A stretch of 64,000 nt of DNA from Ridgeia piscesae. Taxonomy: Eukaryota > Annelida > Polychaeta > Sabellida > Siboglinidae. The position numbers and the translations under genes are program-made. The stretch spans positions 127,501 through 191,500 of the forward strand of contig JAODUO010000131.1 in NCBI GenBank assembly GCA_025642075.2, written 5' to 3'. The notes beneath the pieces are model-generated. The model searched no databases. It had not been told where the DNA came from and was given only the letters and a program-made list of their open reading frames with translations. How positions within the stretch are numbered: position 1 is the stretch's first letter; every line of letters starts with the position of its first letter. Shown here piece after piece: positions 53,699 to 64,000 of this stretch.

Positions 53699-56615
53699 AT
53701 GAGGCGCTTGTTAGCGCTACTGGCGGTGGTGGCGGCCGCTCACGGCTACTCCAGTCACCTGAACGCAGACCATGTCCACGACCAAGACTACCCGTACGCC
53801 ATGGGCGCAGCAGCCACACCAGAGGCGAAGCGCGAGACGGCAATCAGCAGCATCGAGCTGGAGGTGAGCGCCGACGCCAACGACCTCCGCATGAACCAGC
53901 TGCAGGGACAGCTGGACGAACTCGCCGAAGAGGTCGAGGGCCTGTCGAGCGTGTCGACCAACATGAAGCCTCAGCTATACTACATGCGTTATCTCAGGGG
54001 TGAGTTGATGTTCGTTTTTTTGTGTTTGGTTTGTTCACTTAGGGTTACTTCCTCCTTTTTCGGGTGTCTGGGGACGAGGTATGTCCATCTAATACGATCT
54101 TTCGCAATTTATTTGTCAATATGAAGCCTCAGCTTTATTACAAGTGTTTGTTCAACGGCGATTAGACAGTCATTGTTGACTTTGCATTGCTTATTTAGGC
54201 TTAGTTCCTCCCGTTTCTTTTTGTGCTATCGGGCGATGAATTTTCTCCATCTGACACGACCTTTCGAAATGTCGCTGACTTCATTTAAGGTGATTTCCAT
54301 TTCCGCCAGATGTTCGTTAAATTGTTGGCGCCAGGTCTTAACATCATAGAAAGGAGGTTCAGTGAGAACGTGAGAATTATCATTCGAAACTTTGATGGTA
54401 CTATTTAATATTACGGTCTGTGTTTTAAGCTTTCCGAATATATTGACAAGTACAATTACTATTGTTGCAGCTGATCGATGATGTTTTGCCGAAACATGCT
54501 TAGGGAGTCTACAAATACTGTCTTTTAAATAACAACTAACAGTGCATGACCGAATTTTTTATTTTATGTATTTCAAAATTGTTTACGGTTTCAAAACTTA
54601 AATGAGGTTAGTCATTTATTTATCAAGAAACAACATAAACAAATGCTTGAAAAAGTTTTAACTACCTGTGTGTAAGCGGTAACCATGTTCAAAAGCCAAT
54701 AATTTAAAAAAAAAGTATGCATAATTTTCGAGACATCCAGCGATAACGTTGTAGATGGCATAATTACATTTACAATGAAGTAGAAAAACATGAAATTCCG
54801 AGGATGGAACTCCAGGTATAGACTTTTGAAATATTTTGTCTTCCAAGTTCTCTCCAACCGTCCGGGTAAATTAAAAAAAGTCTAAATCCGCTAAGACACA
54901 TGTAAAACATCAGCCCGTAACACGCAAAAAAATAATAAATACTAATATAACGTAATACGATATAGTATGTGTCGTGACCGGTGGAGGCTGTCGACTGACG
55001 GGTGGTTGTGTTGCTACAGGTAACGGCTGTGGCAAGGGCCAGTTCCAGTGTCTGCAGGCTTCTGACGAGGTTCCGCAGTGCATTGCCGACATGGCGGTGT
55101 GCGACGGAGTTAAGGATTGCAAGAACGGCAACGATGAGATCCCAAGCATCTGCAGTAAGTGCTTCTCGCAGCATACGTGTGCACGTACCTACTCGTATAA
55201 GCGCTCGACGGAAGGCCTAATTTCTTGTGTAATACAAACGCAAGTGAATCTCGTTTCCCGTCCGTTTTGAGCGATACAAAGTCAAAATTACTGCAAAAAG
55301 CAAACAATTAAAAAAATTATACTTATCTGCGTAACAGTTCTCACATTCTAGATGTGTTTTTGTTGGGTTGAAATCTATACAACTTAAAACGGAGGTTTAA
55401 CTGCTTCGACCGGATCATGAATGAAAATGAAAAAATAACATAAAAACAATATGGCGGCAGACGAGACTTGCAGACGAGACTACATCGAATGCTGAGAACA
55501 CATCGATACATAATGGATGATTGTCGATCTGTAATGAACAAAATACATTTACGAGCACTTCTGATTGCGACGGTCGTATCTGAGTTCTGGGGTGGTGTTC
55601 TTGCAGACAACCACACACCCGTTGGCAGCAGCTGGGGTGGTGACCTGGAGTGGGTGGGATGCGCCGCTCACCGCAGCAAGCGCGTCTACATCGTGATCAC
55701 CCGCGCCTGGCAAGATAGCTACATGCCGTCCGTACAAAAGGTCAGTATTTTACATCCGGGCTTCCAACCAGATTTTACATCCGGGCTCTTCACCAGCTTT
55801 TACCAGCTTGCCATCAAAACTTTGCAGTTCGGGTGGCATGTAAACGTTTATAATAAGAAGAAGATTTATAAAGCGCCACCAACGTAGACGTGTACGTCCA
55901 TTTGGAAGCGCTAAAATTCACGAAGTAGAATATAAAAACGGGGAAGGTCAATTTCTGTCATTGACGCTAATGGGAGTTTAGAGAATGGATTTATCACATA
56001 GGTACGAATGATTTTAAGACGACAGCCTTTTTGGTTTGATTAACGTTATTGTAACCAGGGACGCTGCCATAGTAAGATGCAATAACATTGAGTTGTATAG
56101 GAAGTTAATTTCATTTTGAATGTTTCTCAGTATATAAAGGTTTCCAAAGACAGCCATGTCTTTTCTAGACTACATTTTACGAGGAACATCCCGTATTTTG
56201 AGAACAACAAATGACAGCAACCGATGAATTAAAAAAAAACCGTATTGAACGAAACACTGACATACCCGACTTCTGTAGATACTGAGAACGTTTTTAAACC
56301 GGTTTTTATTGCACATGTATACCATCGTCAATGTTGCAACTGCCTCCGCTGGTGAAATAAACAAAACTGTCTGATCCCCAGGTGGCTGCAACGCTTGTCT
56401 TCTCGTGGGTCGAGGACGGCAGGACGATGACAAACACAGAACAGGTTGAGGGACACTACTGCTTCGGTGCTCACGCGCTCAAGCTGACGGCTTCGAACGG
56501 TCACGTCGCGGCTGACATCGAATGCAGCTTCACCGATGACAACCATTGCCACGGCAAGCTCTACAAGGCAGCGACGGGTACACTGTGCTCGAGGATCGTT
56601 CTTACTCGCCAGTAA
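53699..56615 (+). CDS. Extracellular giant hemoglobin linker chain
   Basis: Non-heme subunit that holds globin dodecamers together in annelid hexagonal-bilayer hemoglobin (family knowledge). Exons: 53699-53999, 55020-55154, 55607-55740, 56382-56615 (TAA). Introns are GT-AG with phases 1, 1 and 0; the product is 267 residues. Order: signal peptide MRRLLALLAVVAAAHG, then a short acidic linker; a heptad coiled coil at about residues 50-85 (ISSIELEVSADANDLRMNQL, continuing QGQLDELAEEVEGL); an LDL-receptor class A module encoded by exon 2, with six Cys and the calcium motif CDGVKDCKNGNDE; and a β-barrel domain from exons 3-4 (SSWGGDLEWVGCAAHRSKRV, HYCFGAHALKL, IECSFTDDNHCHGKL). The ATG is chosen for the signal peptide and the TATA box upstream. 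The linker subtype (L1-L4) is not assigned. Confidence 0.95.
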
Positions 56616-56621
56616 CCAGGT

Positions 56622-56689
56622 CAGTCACGTGATTTTTACTTTAAAACGAGGCAACCAGTCACGTGATTTTTACTTTAAAACGAGGCAAC
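56622..56689 (+). repeat. Perfect tandem duplication of 34 bases in the linker 3' UTR
   Basis: 56622-56655 and 56656-56689 are identical; each starts CAGTCACGTGATTTTTACTT and contains the palindrome TCACGTGA. It begins seven bases after the stop codon. Confidence 0.95.
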
Positions 56690-56817
56690 ATGTTATTGGT
56701 TTTCCTGGCTTCCGATTAAATCGGCTGCGATTACACATACCGTGTTTTTATACTCAACAGCCATTTATATAACTTCCTGCAGGCTTGGATCAACCATTTC
56801 CTGACATCCTTTGTTCC

Positions 56818-56823
56818 AATAAA
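56818..56823 (+). terminator. Polyadenylation signal of the linker gene
   Basis: AATAAA about 200 bases after the stop codon at 56613-56615. Confidence 0.75.
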
Positions 56824-57529
56824 TAAGCTCAACATTGGCAAGCATGCTTTCTTTGTAGCAGTGCAGTTAACTCCCTATCACTATAAATTCCTTTGCAACT
56901 GTAGCAATCTTTCGTAAAAACTTGAGACAAATATATTTGAAAGCACTTTTCACCTTAAACGTTCGACGGTACCATGCTTCAGTAACAGCTCTTGCCTGTG
57001 CCCAGTTTACAATTATGCTTGTTTGGATGTTGTTCCTCTTAGCTATTCCCCGAAGATATAAGTGATAGAAGTTTTTTTTATTGATTAAACACTTTTTAAG
57101 ACTAGACTAAATATGCTGAAGGTTTATAAATATAGACCCTACTACTCGCGAAACAGCGTATAATAATCCGGTAGCAATGTTCGCAATTCAACACTTTCAA
57201 CCCCGCAGCACGTTCAAGCAACAACAACAAAAAACACCGAATTTCAAAACGTTGTATTTGCATTTTAGCACAGGCAAGCTAGTTAACCGCAATACGCTTC
57301 CATGTTAAACAATTCCCCGCGTTCAACACAGCAGACACCCTGTTACAAATAGAACATACGTTTAACTCCATGCACGATGTCTGTTTCAGAATTACCACTC
57401 AAGAATTCTTACGAGCTCTGCCAGCACTCATGCGCGTGCATTGTTTTACGAACAGTTGTCGGGCCTCAGATTAACTAGTAATTTAACAAACTACAGCGCC
57501 ATTCCAGTCGGGAATGTCTGAAACTATCG

Positions 57530-58250
57530 TCAGTTTATCATACGTCGGTGTTTCGTCATTTCACGTCGGCGAAAGGTCTCCTGTCTGGGGCGAGAGAAGC
57601 CACGCCCTAGGGGGGACTCCTTTCCGCGTGCCTTGACCGCGCGAGGCGTCCGGCGGCCATGTGCAGTCTTCGTAAAACAATGCACGGCGAACCCGAAACG
57701 ACTCCGGGAGTGGAGCAAGCGGACAGAGGATGGCCGGTACAATCGAGCCGAGATAACACCTTCCGGGGAAGGAGACGATTCGCCGACCTACATTCGTCGC
57801 ACCCGGGACAGAAACAGCCGAGTTCCGATCTACAAAAAACATTCAATTTACATAACGGCAGGGAGAGCGGTTACCATGACGACGCTCCGTCGTCGCGTGA
57901 CGCGTAAACGGGGGGTTGCGGGGCTTGGGTTTCGGCAGACGATATTCGAATAGTCGCGCTTTAAAAGCTCGTGTGTATAGATAGGTAGAAGAGAAACGGT
58001 TGCCCCCGTAGGGTATTTTTCTGAATACCGCAAACGTCAAAGCCGCTCATGGGACAAAAAACAGTGGTAAAACTAATGCAGTATTCGGCGAATCCCAACA
58101 GCCCCGAATATTCGAAATTCGCTGCCGAAAACCCGACACCCCAGTCTCCCGTGCGCCCACGTGACGCCGCGGGGCAAACCGTCGACGTACAACTGTGATA
58201 CGCTTGTTCAGAACAAGGCTGAATGTAGACATTGTTTGTATATGTTGATA
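57530..58250. other. CpG-rich stretch without an identified gene
   Basis: Markedly richer in CG dinucleotides than the surrounding AT-rich DNA. Several open frames overlap on both strands, as expected from GC content, and none has recognisable motifs or splice sites. An imperfect inverted repeat links about 57918-57950 (GGGTTTCGGCAGACGATATT) with about 58098-58135 (AATTCGCTGCCGAAAACCCG). It may be a CpG-island-like promoter or an old transposon. Confidence 0.4.
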
Positions 58251-60400
58251 TGTTCACATGTGTAAATATACGCGCGTATAGGTTCTAATTTATGTACACC
58301 CAAGACACGAATGCAATAAAATGTCAATTTTTGTTTTAAGAACATCGTTGTTCGATGATTTACTCTGCCTGCCTCGCTTCCCTGTCAGCCAGAAACGTCC
58401 TCCGTCAGCGTGCCGTCTTCCTCCGACTTTATAAACTCCGTTTCAACGCAGTCCTACCACCCCCAGTCTTGGTCACATATGCCACCATAATCCACATGTC
58501 AACACTACATCAATAAATACACCAATTCTGTTTTAATCCTACAGGTTACCAACCGTAAACTTCCACGGTGTATAGGCCCTATATTACACAATAACTATCT
58601 GTAAGGGTTCCTTAAAAACTGCCAAGACTTATCATAACTATTTTGGTTGCATTATCATTGTATTATTACTATTACTGTGCATTGATAATATTTGCATAAT
58701 GTACAATAATCATGAAGACATAACTTTTAAAACGCTATCAAAAGTGCAAAAACACCCAGCTAGCCAATTAATGATTACTTATATTATTCATATGTCCAAT
58801 TACAGACTATTAGCCAGCGTTGTAACTTGAAACTGGAAGTTACTATCTGGAACTTAGGAACGTTGAGTATCAACGCATATTAAGGTTAATTCGCCGCAGA
58901 ATTATTGCCAGTAGGCTCTAAAGTTTGTTTTGAAACTGAATATGGAAACTTTCAAATTTCGAACTGCTGCCGTAAATCGCCAATCAGTTCTGCGATGTCT
59001 CGAGCAATGCTGAAAACCCGCCTAAATCGTGCTTCACTACGAAGCACGATTTAGGCGGGTTTTCGTAGTGAAACTGTTTTCAAACCGTTACAATGTTGCA
59101 GTCTTTGAGATACTCCTGCAAAGCAGCTTTGTAATATCTAAATTGTTGCGATATCGTTGTGCTTAGCAGTAAACGAACGTGCAAACAAAGCAGCGAAATC
59201 GGCGAATTGAACACTGTTAGTTATCTATCACACCGACAAACACCCGGTTGGCATTTTGATATGCCGCCCGCATTCTCTTCTCCACAAAATTATCTGGTTA
59301 ACTTGAAATGTAGAAAGTATCATTTCTGACCATGAATTGTGAAAGGCAACAACTTTGTGTTAATACGTCATCGAACACATTACTAAGCACAGTCTGTCTT
59401 CCATGAAGCTGTACGTGTAACGTTTTTAAATGTCTAAAAGTGAGTGTCAGACGTCTAAGCAGAGCTATTAGATAGGAGATGGGGCACTTCCCCATCGATG
59501 GCACCAAACGCGTAATGATCTCGCTCAATCTCGTCGTTTAATAGGGTTTAAGTTTTGATCCCATCCGTGTGAGGGCGCCCAGTGTTGAATAGTCCAGCTC
59601 GGATGTATTAGCTCTGGAGCCTGGGCTAAGCCTAACTTGAAACTAAGTTTGGCGGAGAAATGAAATTATTCGTAATAACGTAGTCGGAAATGACGTTACC
59701 TGTCCGTTAACTTACACCACATTACGTCACGATGGCGTCGCAATCAGACGTGCAACAAGTTATGCGAGTTTATAAATGTAAGATTTGATTAAAACAAATA
59801 CAGTAGTGTCAAATCGACAGCGGTTCTGAAGTTCTCGCTGCTAAAACCTTCAATAGCACCCATTCCTCTCACGTCGAGCTGACATGGGTGATGAAACAAC
59901 AATTCTGGTGGCCAAAAATAATCTTCAAAAGCACCTCCTGCCCCACTGGATCCACCGTTGTCATTCTTGCTAAAATAAATTTTTGAAGAGCATGAAGGTG
60001 GTTTTGGTTAGCCTCAAGGGAGGTCCACTTTGATGTTTTATGCCCCCACCCCCATACTTAATCTCGTGACAAACAATCTAAATTGAATATACCATCAAGA
60101 TACCTATCAAAAATTGAAAAATCTGATGCCTCGGTAGCCTACTATATACATATATAAAACTGGTTGCACAATGACTTAGTAAGAAAAAGCACACCTTGAG
60201 AAATGTCTGATGGAGTAAGCATCACACTTTTACGGTGAAAATCAAACTTTCATTACAAACTATGTAATCGTCAAGAACATATTATTACTGTATTTTATTG
60301 TTTCACATAATGAACCTTTGTTGTTGATAACACTGCAGCCAGTGGCAAAATGTTACAACCACAATTATTGTCTCTCCCACAATGTTGTCCTCTGTACAGT
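58250..60400. other. Intergenic region, no gene recognised
   Basis: Nothing coding is supported. It contains the perfect fold-back at 59012-59064. AATAAA at about 58317 could serve a transcript from the CpG-rich stretch. Confidence 0.5.
59012..59064. repeat. Perfect 24-bp inverted repeat, 5-base loop
   Basis: 59012-59035 (GAAAACCCGCCTAAATCGTG + CTTC) is the exact reverse complement of 59041-59064, with loop ACTAC. The AT-rich surroundings make this GC-rich hairpin stand out. Confidence 0.92.
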
Positions 60401-62789
60401 TCATTTGGCTCTTTTCCCTGGTGATTTCGTTTTCTTGTCTCCGCCAGATTTCTTTCTCTTTGTCGCTTTTCTTTCAGTTCCAGATGCCTAAAAATCACAA
60501 CAACAAAAATAAAAACATCTCTATTTGTGCTACGCAGACATCAGTATTAGCCATTGGAAATGGAAACTGTATCCGAAAGCCACACACAATGTTAAGTGAA
60601 TGAAATAAAAATATTATGTAACTATGACGCTCTCGAACAACAGTCCGGTGCAGTTACCCTCTGTGTTACTCCCCTGAACCATTACATAAAAAGTACACAC
60701 GCAATGATAGTTGGCCATACTGTTTATCATTATTCATGCAAATATTTGATATACTTGTTAATTTTAAATCAAAGTAATCAATATAGATATGCAAAAAGTG
60801 TAAAAATCAATGTAGTGATTGTAGTCTACGCAAAATTATCTGTCAAAAAAATTGCAAATGTGGGGTTGTACAGGTTAGCATGACAGCAGACATAGGGTCA
60901 AATACATTTGTATTTGAATGTATTTAAATACTTTTTCAAAGTATTTGTAATTGTATTTGATGTTTAAGAATGAAAAGTATTTGTATTTAAATACTTTCTT
61001 AAAGTATTTGACATTTTCAAATAGTTTCAAATACTTTTTCAAATACATTGTCAGTATCAACATTTCTGTTTTGTGAACACATGTAATGCCCACAAAACTG
61101 ATTACCGCGAATGAAAAGTATTTGAAAAAAGTATTTGAAATACTTTCCGGTGTATTTGTAATTAAATACATTTCAATGTATTTGTCCACATGTCTGCATG
61201 ACAGGCTTAATACAGAGGTGGAGCGACTTAAAACTGTCTAAATTAAAGGTGACATAACTTATGAATTTGCCATATCAGTGTAATCATATCGACTTTGAAT
61301 GTCTGACAATAGCCTAAATGGAGTGTATAAAATAGACGTAGATGGCAAAACATAACCAGGACCATAAAAACTTGCTTCATGTAGGCAAACATATAATCCA
61401 TTATTCGGACCACAAGAAAAAGCAGACTTCCCCTCACATTTATAGGTTGTGTAAATCGGAAAAGCGGTGCGATACCTGATTTTTGTCCCCAACATCTGCT
61501 GTCTTCTTCGCCTGGCTGCAGTTTTCTGGTTGCATGTTTTCATCGAGTCCTTCCTCAGAGTCTCTGCCATCCCTTGTGTGGTCACCATTCGCAAGAAAAT
61601 CAGACGCTACAACAGATGATAAATAGGCTTATTACTAAGGCATACCATTTTTTAATTAACTAAGTTGTGCTCCATGTTTACAAGGTGCAGCCACATATAT
61701 TATATTACACTTACAAAAACATGACATCTATGTAATACATAAAACATACCCTAACAATCAAGGGAACCTTGTGCATGCGGTAAATACTTTAGGAAAACGG
61801 TCTACGTCATGGATTTAGCAATATGAAGCAGACATTGACAGGGTGCAAAATAAGGCCAGTCCGATCGTCCGGGACGAGTAGTTTTAGAGCTCGGACTAGT
61901 AAGAGCAGTCCTTTTAAAAAGTAAAAACATACGCAGGACTAGTTGTCTATAATGACGGACTACCAGCTAGCAAGAAGTATCGTGCACCCTGCATTGATAC
62001 AATAATGCTTATGTCTATGCTCACGTCAATAACACAGTGATATGATTATTAATTGACATTTTATAACCTACTGCTGGATGTGAACTTCACTTTATCTAAG
62101 ATTCTCTGACATTCATCATTTTAACAAATGAGTCTCCGTGAACATGTTAACGATGTGTTTTTTCGAATGTTTTGTTAAATGTTACTACAGTATTATAACC
62201 ACAGCATCCTTTCTTGTAACACTGCTAGTGTGTGCATCCAAACAAACTGTATAACTATTTTATATAGCACCACATTTCAGGATATGATTCTGTTCAAAGT
62301 TGCTTAAAGTTAAACCACATTATCAAACACACAATTTGTTTACTTAACAATAAAATGCACACATAACAATAACATAAAGTCCATTTATAAATATATAACT
62401 TACGTAAAATAAGGCATCAATTAAATATTGACTACATAGTTTTCTGCTTTAATAAAAATACTGTAGCTAAATAAAATAAATAAATAGAATGTCATATAAG
62501 ATAAACCAATTAATAAATTAAGTAAAATAAATTACCGGGTAAATATTGGCTACATAACACTAAGTAAAAGTGATGCAGTTATCTTAAGATATAAATAATT
62601 AAATATAATAATAATATAATATAGTCTAATATAATATATAATGAGGCGATGACATACGAGGATAAAGATCATCGAGGTTGTCTTCCTCTCGACCATCCTC
62701 CCCCTCTTCCCCCTCATCGGAGTCGGCCTGAGGGCGCTTGCGACCTTGCCTCGCTTTAAACTCCACCCCCGTCTCCAGGCACAGCTTCC
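60401..62789 (-). CDS. Unidentified probable nuclear protein, last three exons
   Basis: Three minus-strand exons join in frame: 62789-62658 (acceptor TCCCACAG, donor CCTC|GTATGT), 61606-61476 (acceptor TTGTAG, donor CAG|GTATCG) and 60487-60401 (acceptor TTTTTAG, stop TGA). They encode about 116 residues. First comes KLCLETGVEFKARQGRKRPQ, then an acidic run ADSDEGEEGEDGREEDNLDD, a polar middle (DSEEGLDENMQPENCSQAKK) and a basic tail KATKRKKSGGDKKTKSPGKR. Acidic-then-lysine-rich composition suggests a nuclear or chromatin-associated protein with a C-terminal localisation signal; this is inference. The family is not recognised, and the 5' part lies beyond the window or unseen. Alternative frames in each exon do not join. 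Confidence 0.65.
60895..61190. repeat. Cluster of AAGTATTTGAAATACTTT-type palindromic words
   Basis: Many overlapping copies of GTATTTG / CAAATAC and AAATACTTT / AAAGTATTT occur in both orientations. The cluster begins TCAAATACATTTG and ends CAATGTATTTG, inside the last intron (60488-61475) of the unidentified gene. It probably derives from a DNA transposon with long AT-rich inverted ends. Confidence 0.7.
61839..61991. mobile_element. 153-bp MITE with 9-bp terminal inverted repeats and CATTGA target duplication
   Basis: Left end CAGGGTGCA at 61839-61847; right end TGCACCCTG at 61983-61991, its exact reverse complement. CATTGA immediately precedes the left end (61833-61838) and immediately follows the right end (61992-61997). 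Internally it repeats GGACTAGT / GACGAGTAGT / GGACTACC words. The CAGGG start is hAT-like, though hAT elements usually make 8-bp duplications. It lies in intron 61607-62657. Confidence 0.75.
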
Positions 62790-64000
62790 CTGTGGGACAA
62801 TGGCAGACGATGGAACATGTCATTATTCAATAGGTGTAAATGTTAGACATCACAGTCAAATAAAACCACAAAGTCCCAGAACATCTACAATTACATCATG
62901 ACAGGTGGTGGCTTGGTCTTCACCAAGTTTTGCACAAATAAATAAATGTTCCAGAGGTGCCACCTTATGAATGAAATTGGTACTAATGCGCACTGACGTT
63001 ATTGCAGTTATCAACACCCTTGTCATATATATTTACTAAATTACTATATTTTTGACATTCAGAACTGACAAAATCACTTGTAACAAAAGCAAAAATTACT
63101 GTAATCTATTGTTAATAAAGTATAATAGTACAGATTTGGGCATACAAGATTACGTTTAAGCATATTTACTTGTAATATATAATATACAGGTTATGGAATT
63201 GCCATATTGTTATGTTGCCAGGAATTTTAAGTGACCATTTGACCTGACTTATGTACTGCATGGCCCACAACTGGACTAGAAATGTTACAAAATTAGTTCT
63301 CATCTACAAACAAAACAAAAACGAGCCTCGCTCCAACACGTACATCGGTGTAGAGCCTTCTGAAATCTTTTCCCGTCAACGTGTCTCCGAATGTGTACTG
63401 CTGTATTATTCAGATGTCGCATTGTCAATAAGCAGAATAGCTGATTTCTGTCAAAAAAATTCAGTGGTAGGTAAATAAATGCCTTACTTCATGATGGTAA
63501 CCATATCACATAGTTATTAGCATATCGTGATTTTCAATGGGCAAATTACATGTGTATGTAATTTGCATGCAGTATTAGGTATTCTTCCCATGCTTAAAAT
63601 TTTAAATGAAAATAATGATGAAATTAAAATATATGTAAATATTTTTTTTAAATCACATCTCATTTATTAACAAACATTCAGTGTAACACTATTTTGTACT
63701 TAATTAACAAAATAATATAACAGATTCATAATTATAAATACATTAGGTCTACAGCTGAATCTATAATTACAATGACATGAGTCTGTGCACGCCATGCGCC
63801 ACCCAATAGACACACCCAGGCGACTGACCACCCTTGATCAGCAAACTGCCCAAACTCATCCACCTCTATATAACAATAATAAAGATCTGACTGTCTGAAA
63901 TAGAATCCCCATTATTACTACTATTATTAACATCACACAAAATGAGTGAATCCAAACAATCTACCTGCCAAATGCAAACAATCATTCAGGCATATCTATT
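62790..64000. other. Window end, no further exon recognised
   Basis: Upstream exons of the minus-strand gene ending at 60401 should lie here or beyond, but none could be joined with confidence. A 75-codon plus-strand frame at 63251-63478 has no recognisable domain and is left unassigned. Confidence 0.4.

Noticed and set aside
53546..54124. 192-codon frame starting upstream of the linker ATG
   Set aside because: It starts before the TATA box and runs through the donor at 54000 into intron; the real exon is 53699-53999.

Overview
The window is eukaryotic, AT-rich, intron-rich and microsatellite-laden. It most likely comes from an annelid. The strongest clue is a four-exon gene for a linker chain of the giant extracellular (hexagonal-bilayer) hemoglobin, a protein family known from annelids including siboglinid tubeworms. 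The species cannot be fixed from sequence alone.

Layout. 698-20704 (+): most of SMG7, the nonsense-mediated-decay adaptor, in 22 visible exons with the 5' end outside the window. It is followed by a 3' UTR of up to about 1.8 kb ending near a poly(A) signal at 22520. 22.5-27.4 kb: no recognisable gene, one decayed tandem repeat. 27.4-28.65 kb: a 27/35-bp minisatellite that runs into the stop codon of the next gene and holds a duplicated piece of its last exon. 28634-32825 (-): a complete DIPK1/FAM69-type ER membrane kinase-like gene in five coding exons. 32.8-37.4 kb: intergenic, SINE-like and LINE remnants. 37453-40645 (+): complete RPS5 (uS7). 41-53.5 kb: a gene-poor stretch with fold-back inverted repeats, long (AT)n and (GT)n tracts, a broken C2H2 zinc-finger gene and a duplicated coding fragment. 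53699-56615 (+): the hemoglobin linker gene with CCAAT and TATA boxes. 57.5-58.25 kb: a CpG-rich stretch without an identified gene. 60401-62789 (-): the last three exons of an unidentified gene for an acidic-then-basic, probably nuclear, protein.

The genes do not form one pathway. SMG7 works in mRNA surveillance, RPS5 in the 40S ribosomal subunit, DIPK1 in the secretory pathway, and the linker is a secreted structural subunit of blood hemoglobin. No new multi-gene system is evident. The most interesting items are the minisatellite that supplies the end of the DIPK1 coding sequence and has carried an exon copy into the array, a single-base frameshift inside the SMG7 CAG tract, a palindromic array near 1.5-1.9 kb, a dispersed unnamed repeat family, and a small MITE with terminal inverted repeats and target-site duplications.

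All exon boundaries were read by eye from splice consensus, phase continuity and family similarity. No alignment or database search was run.
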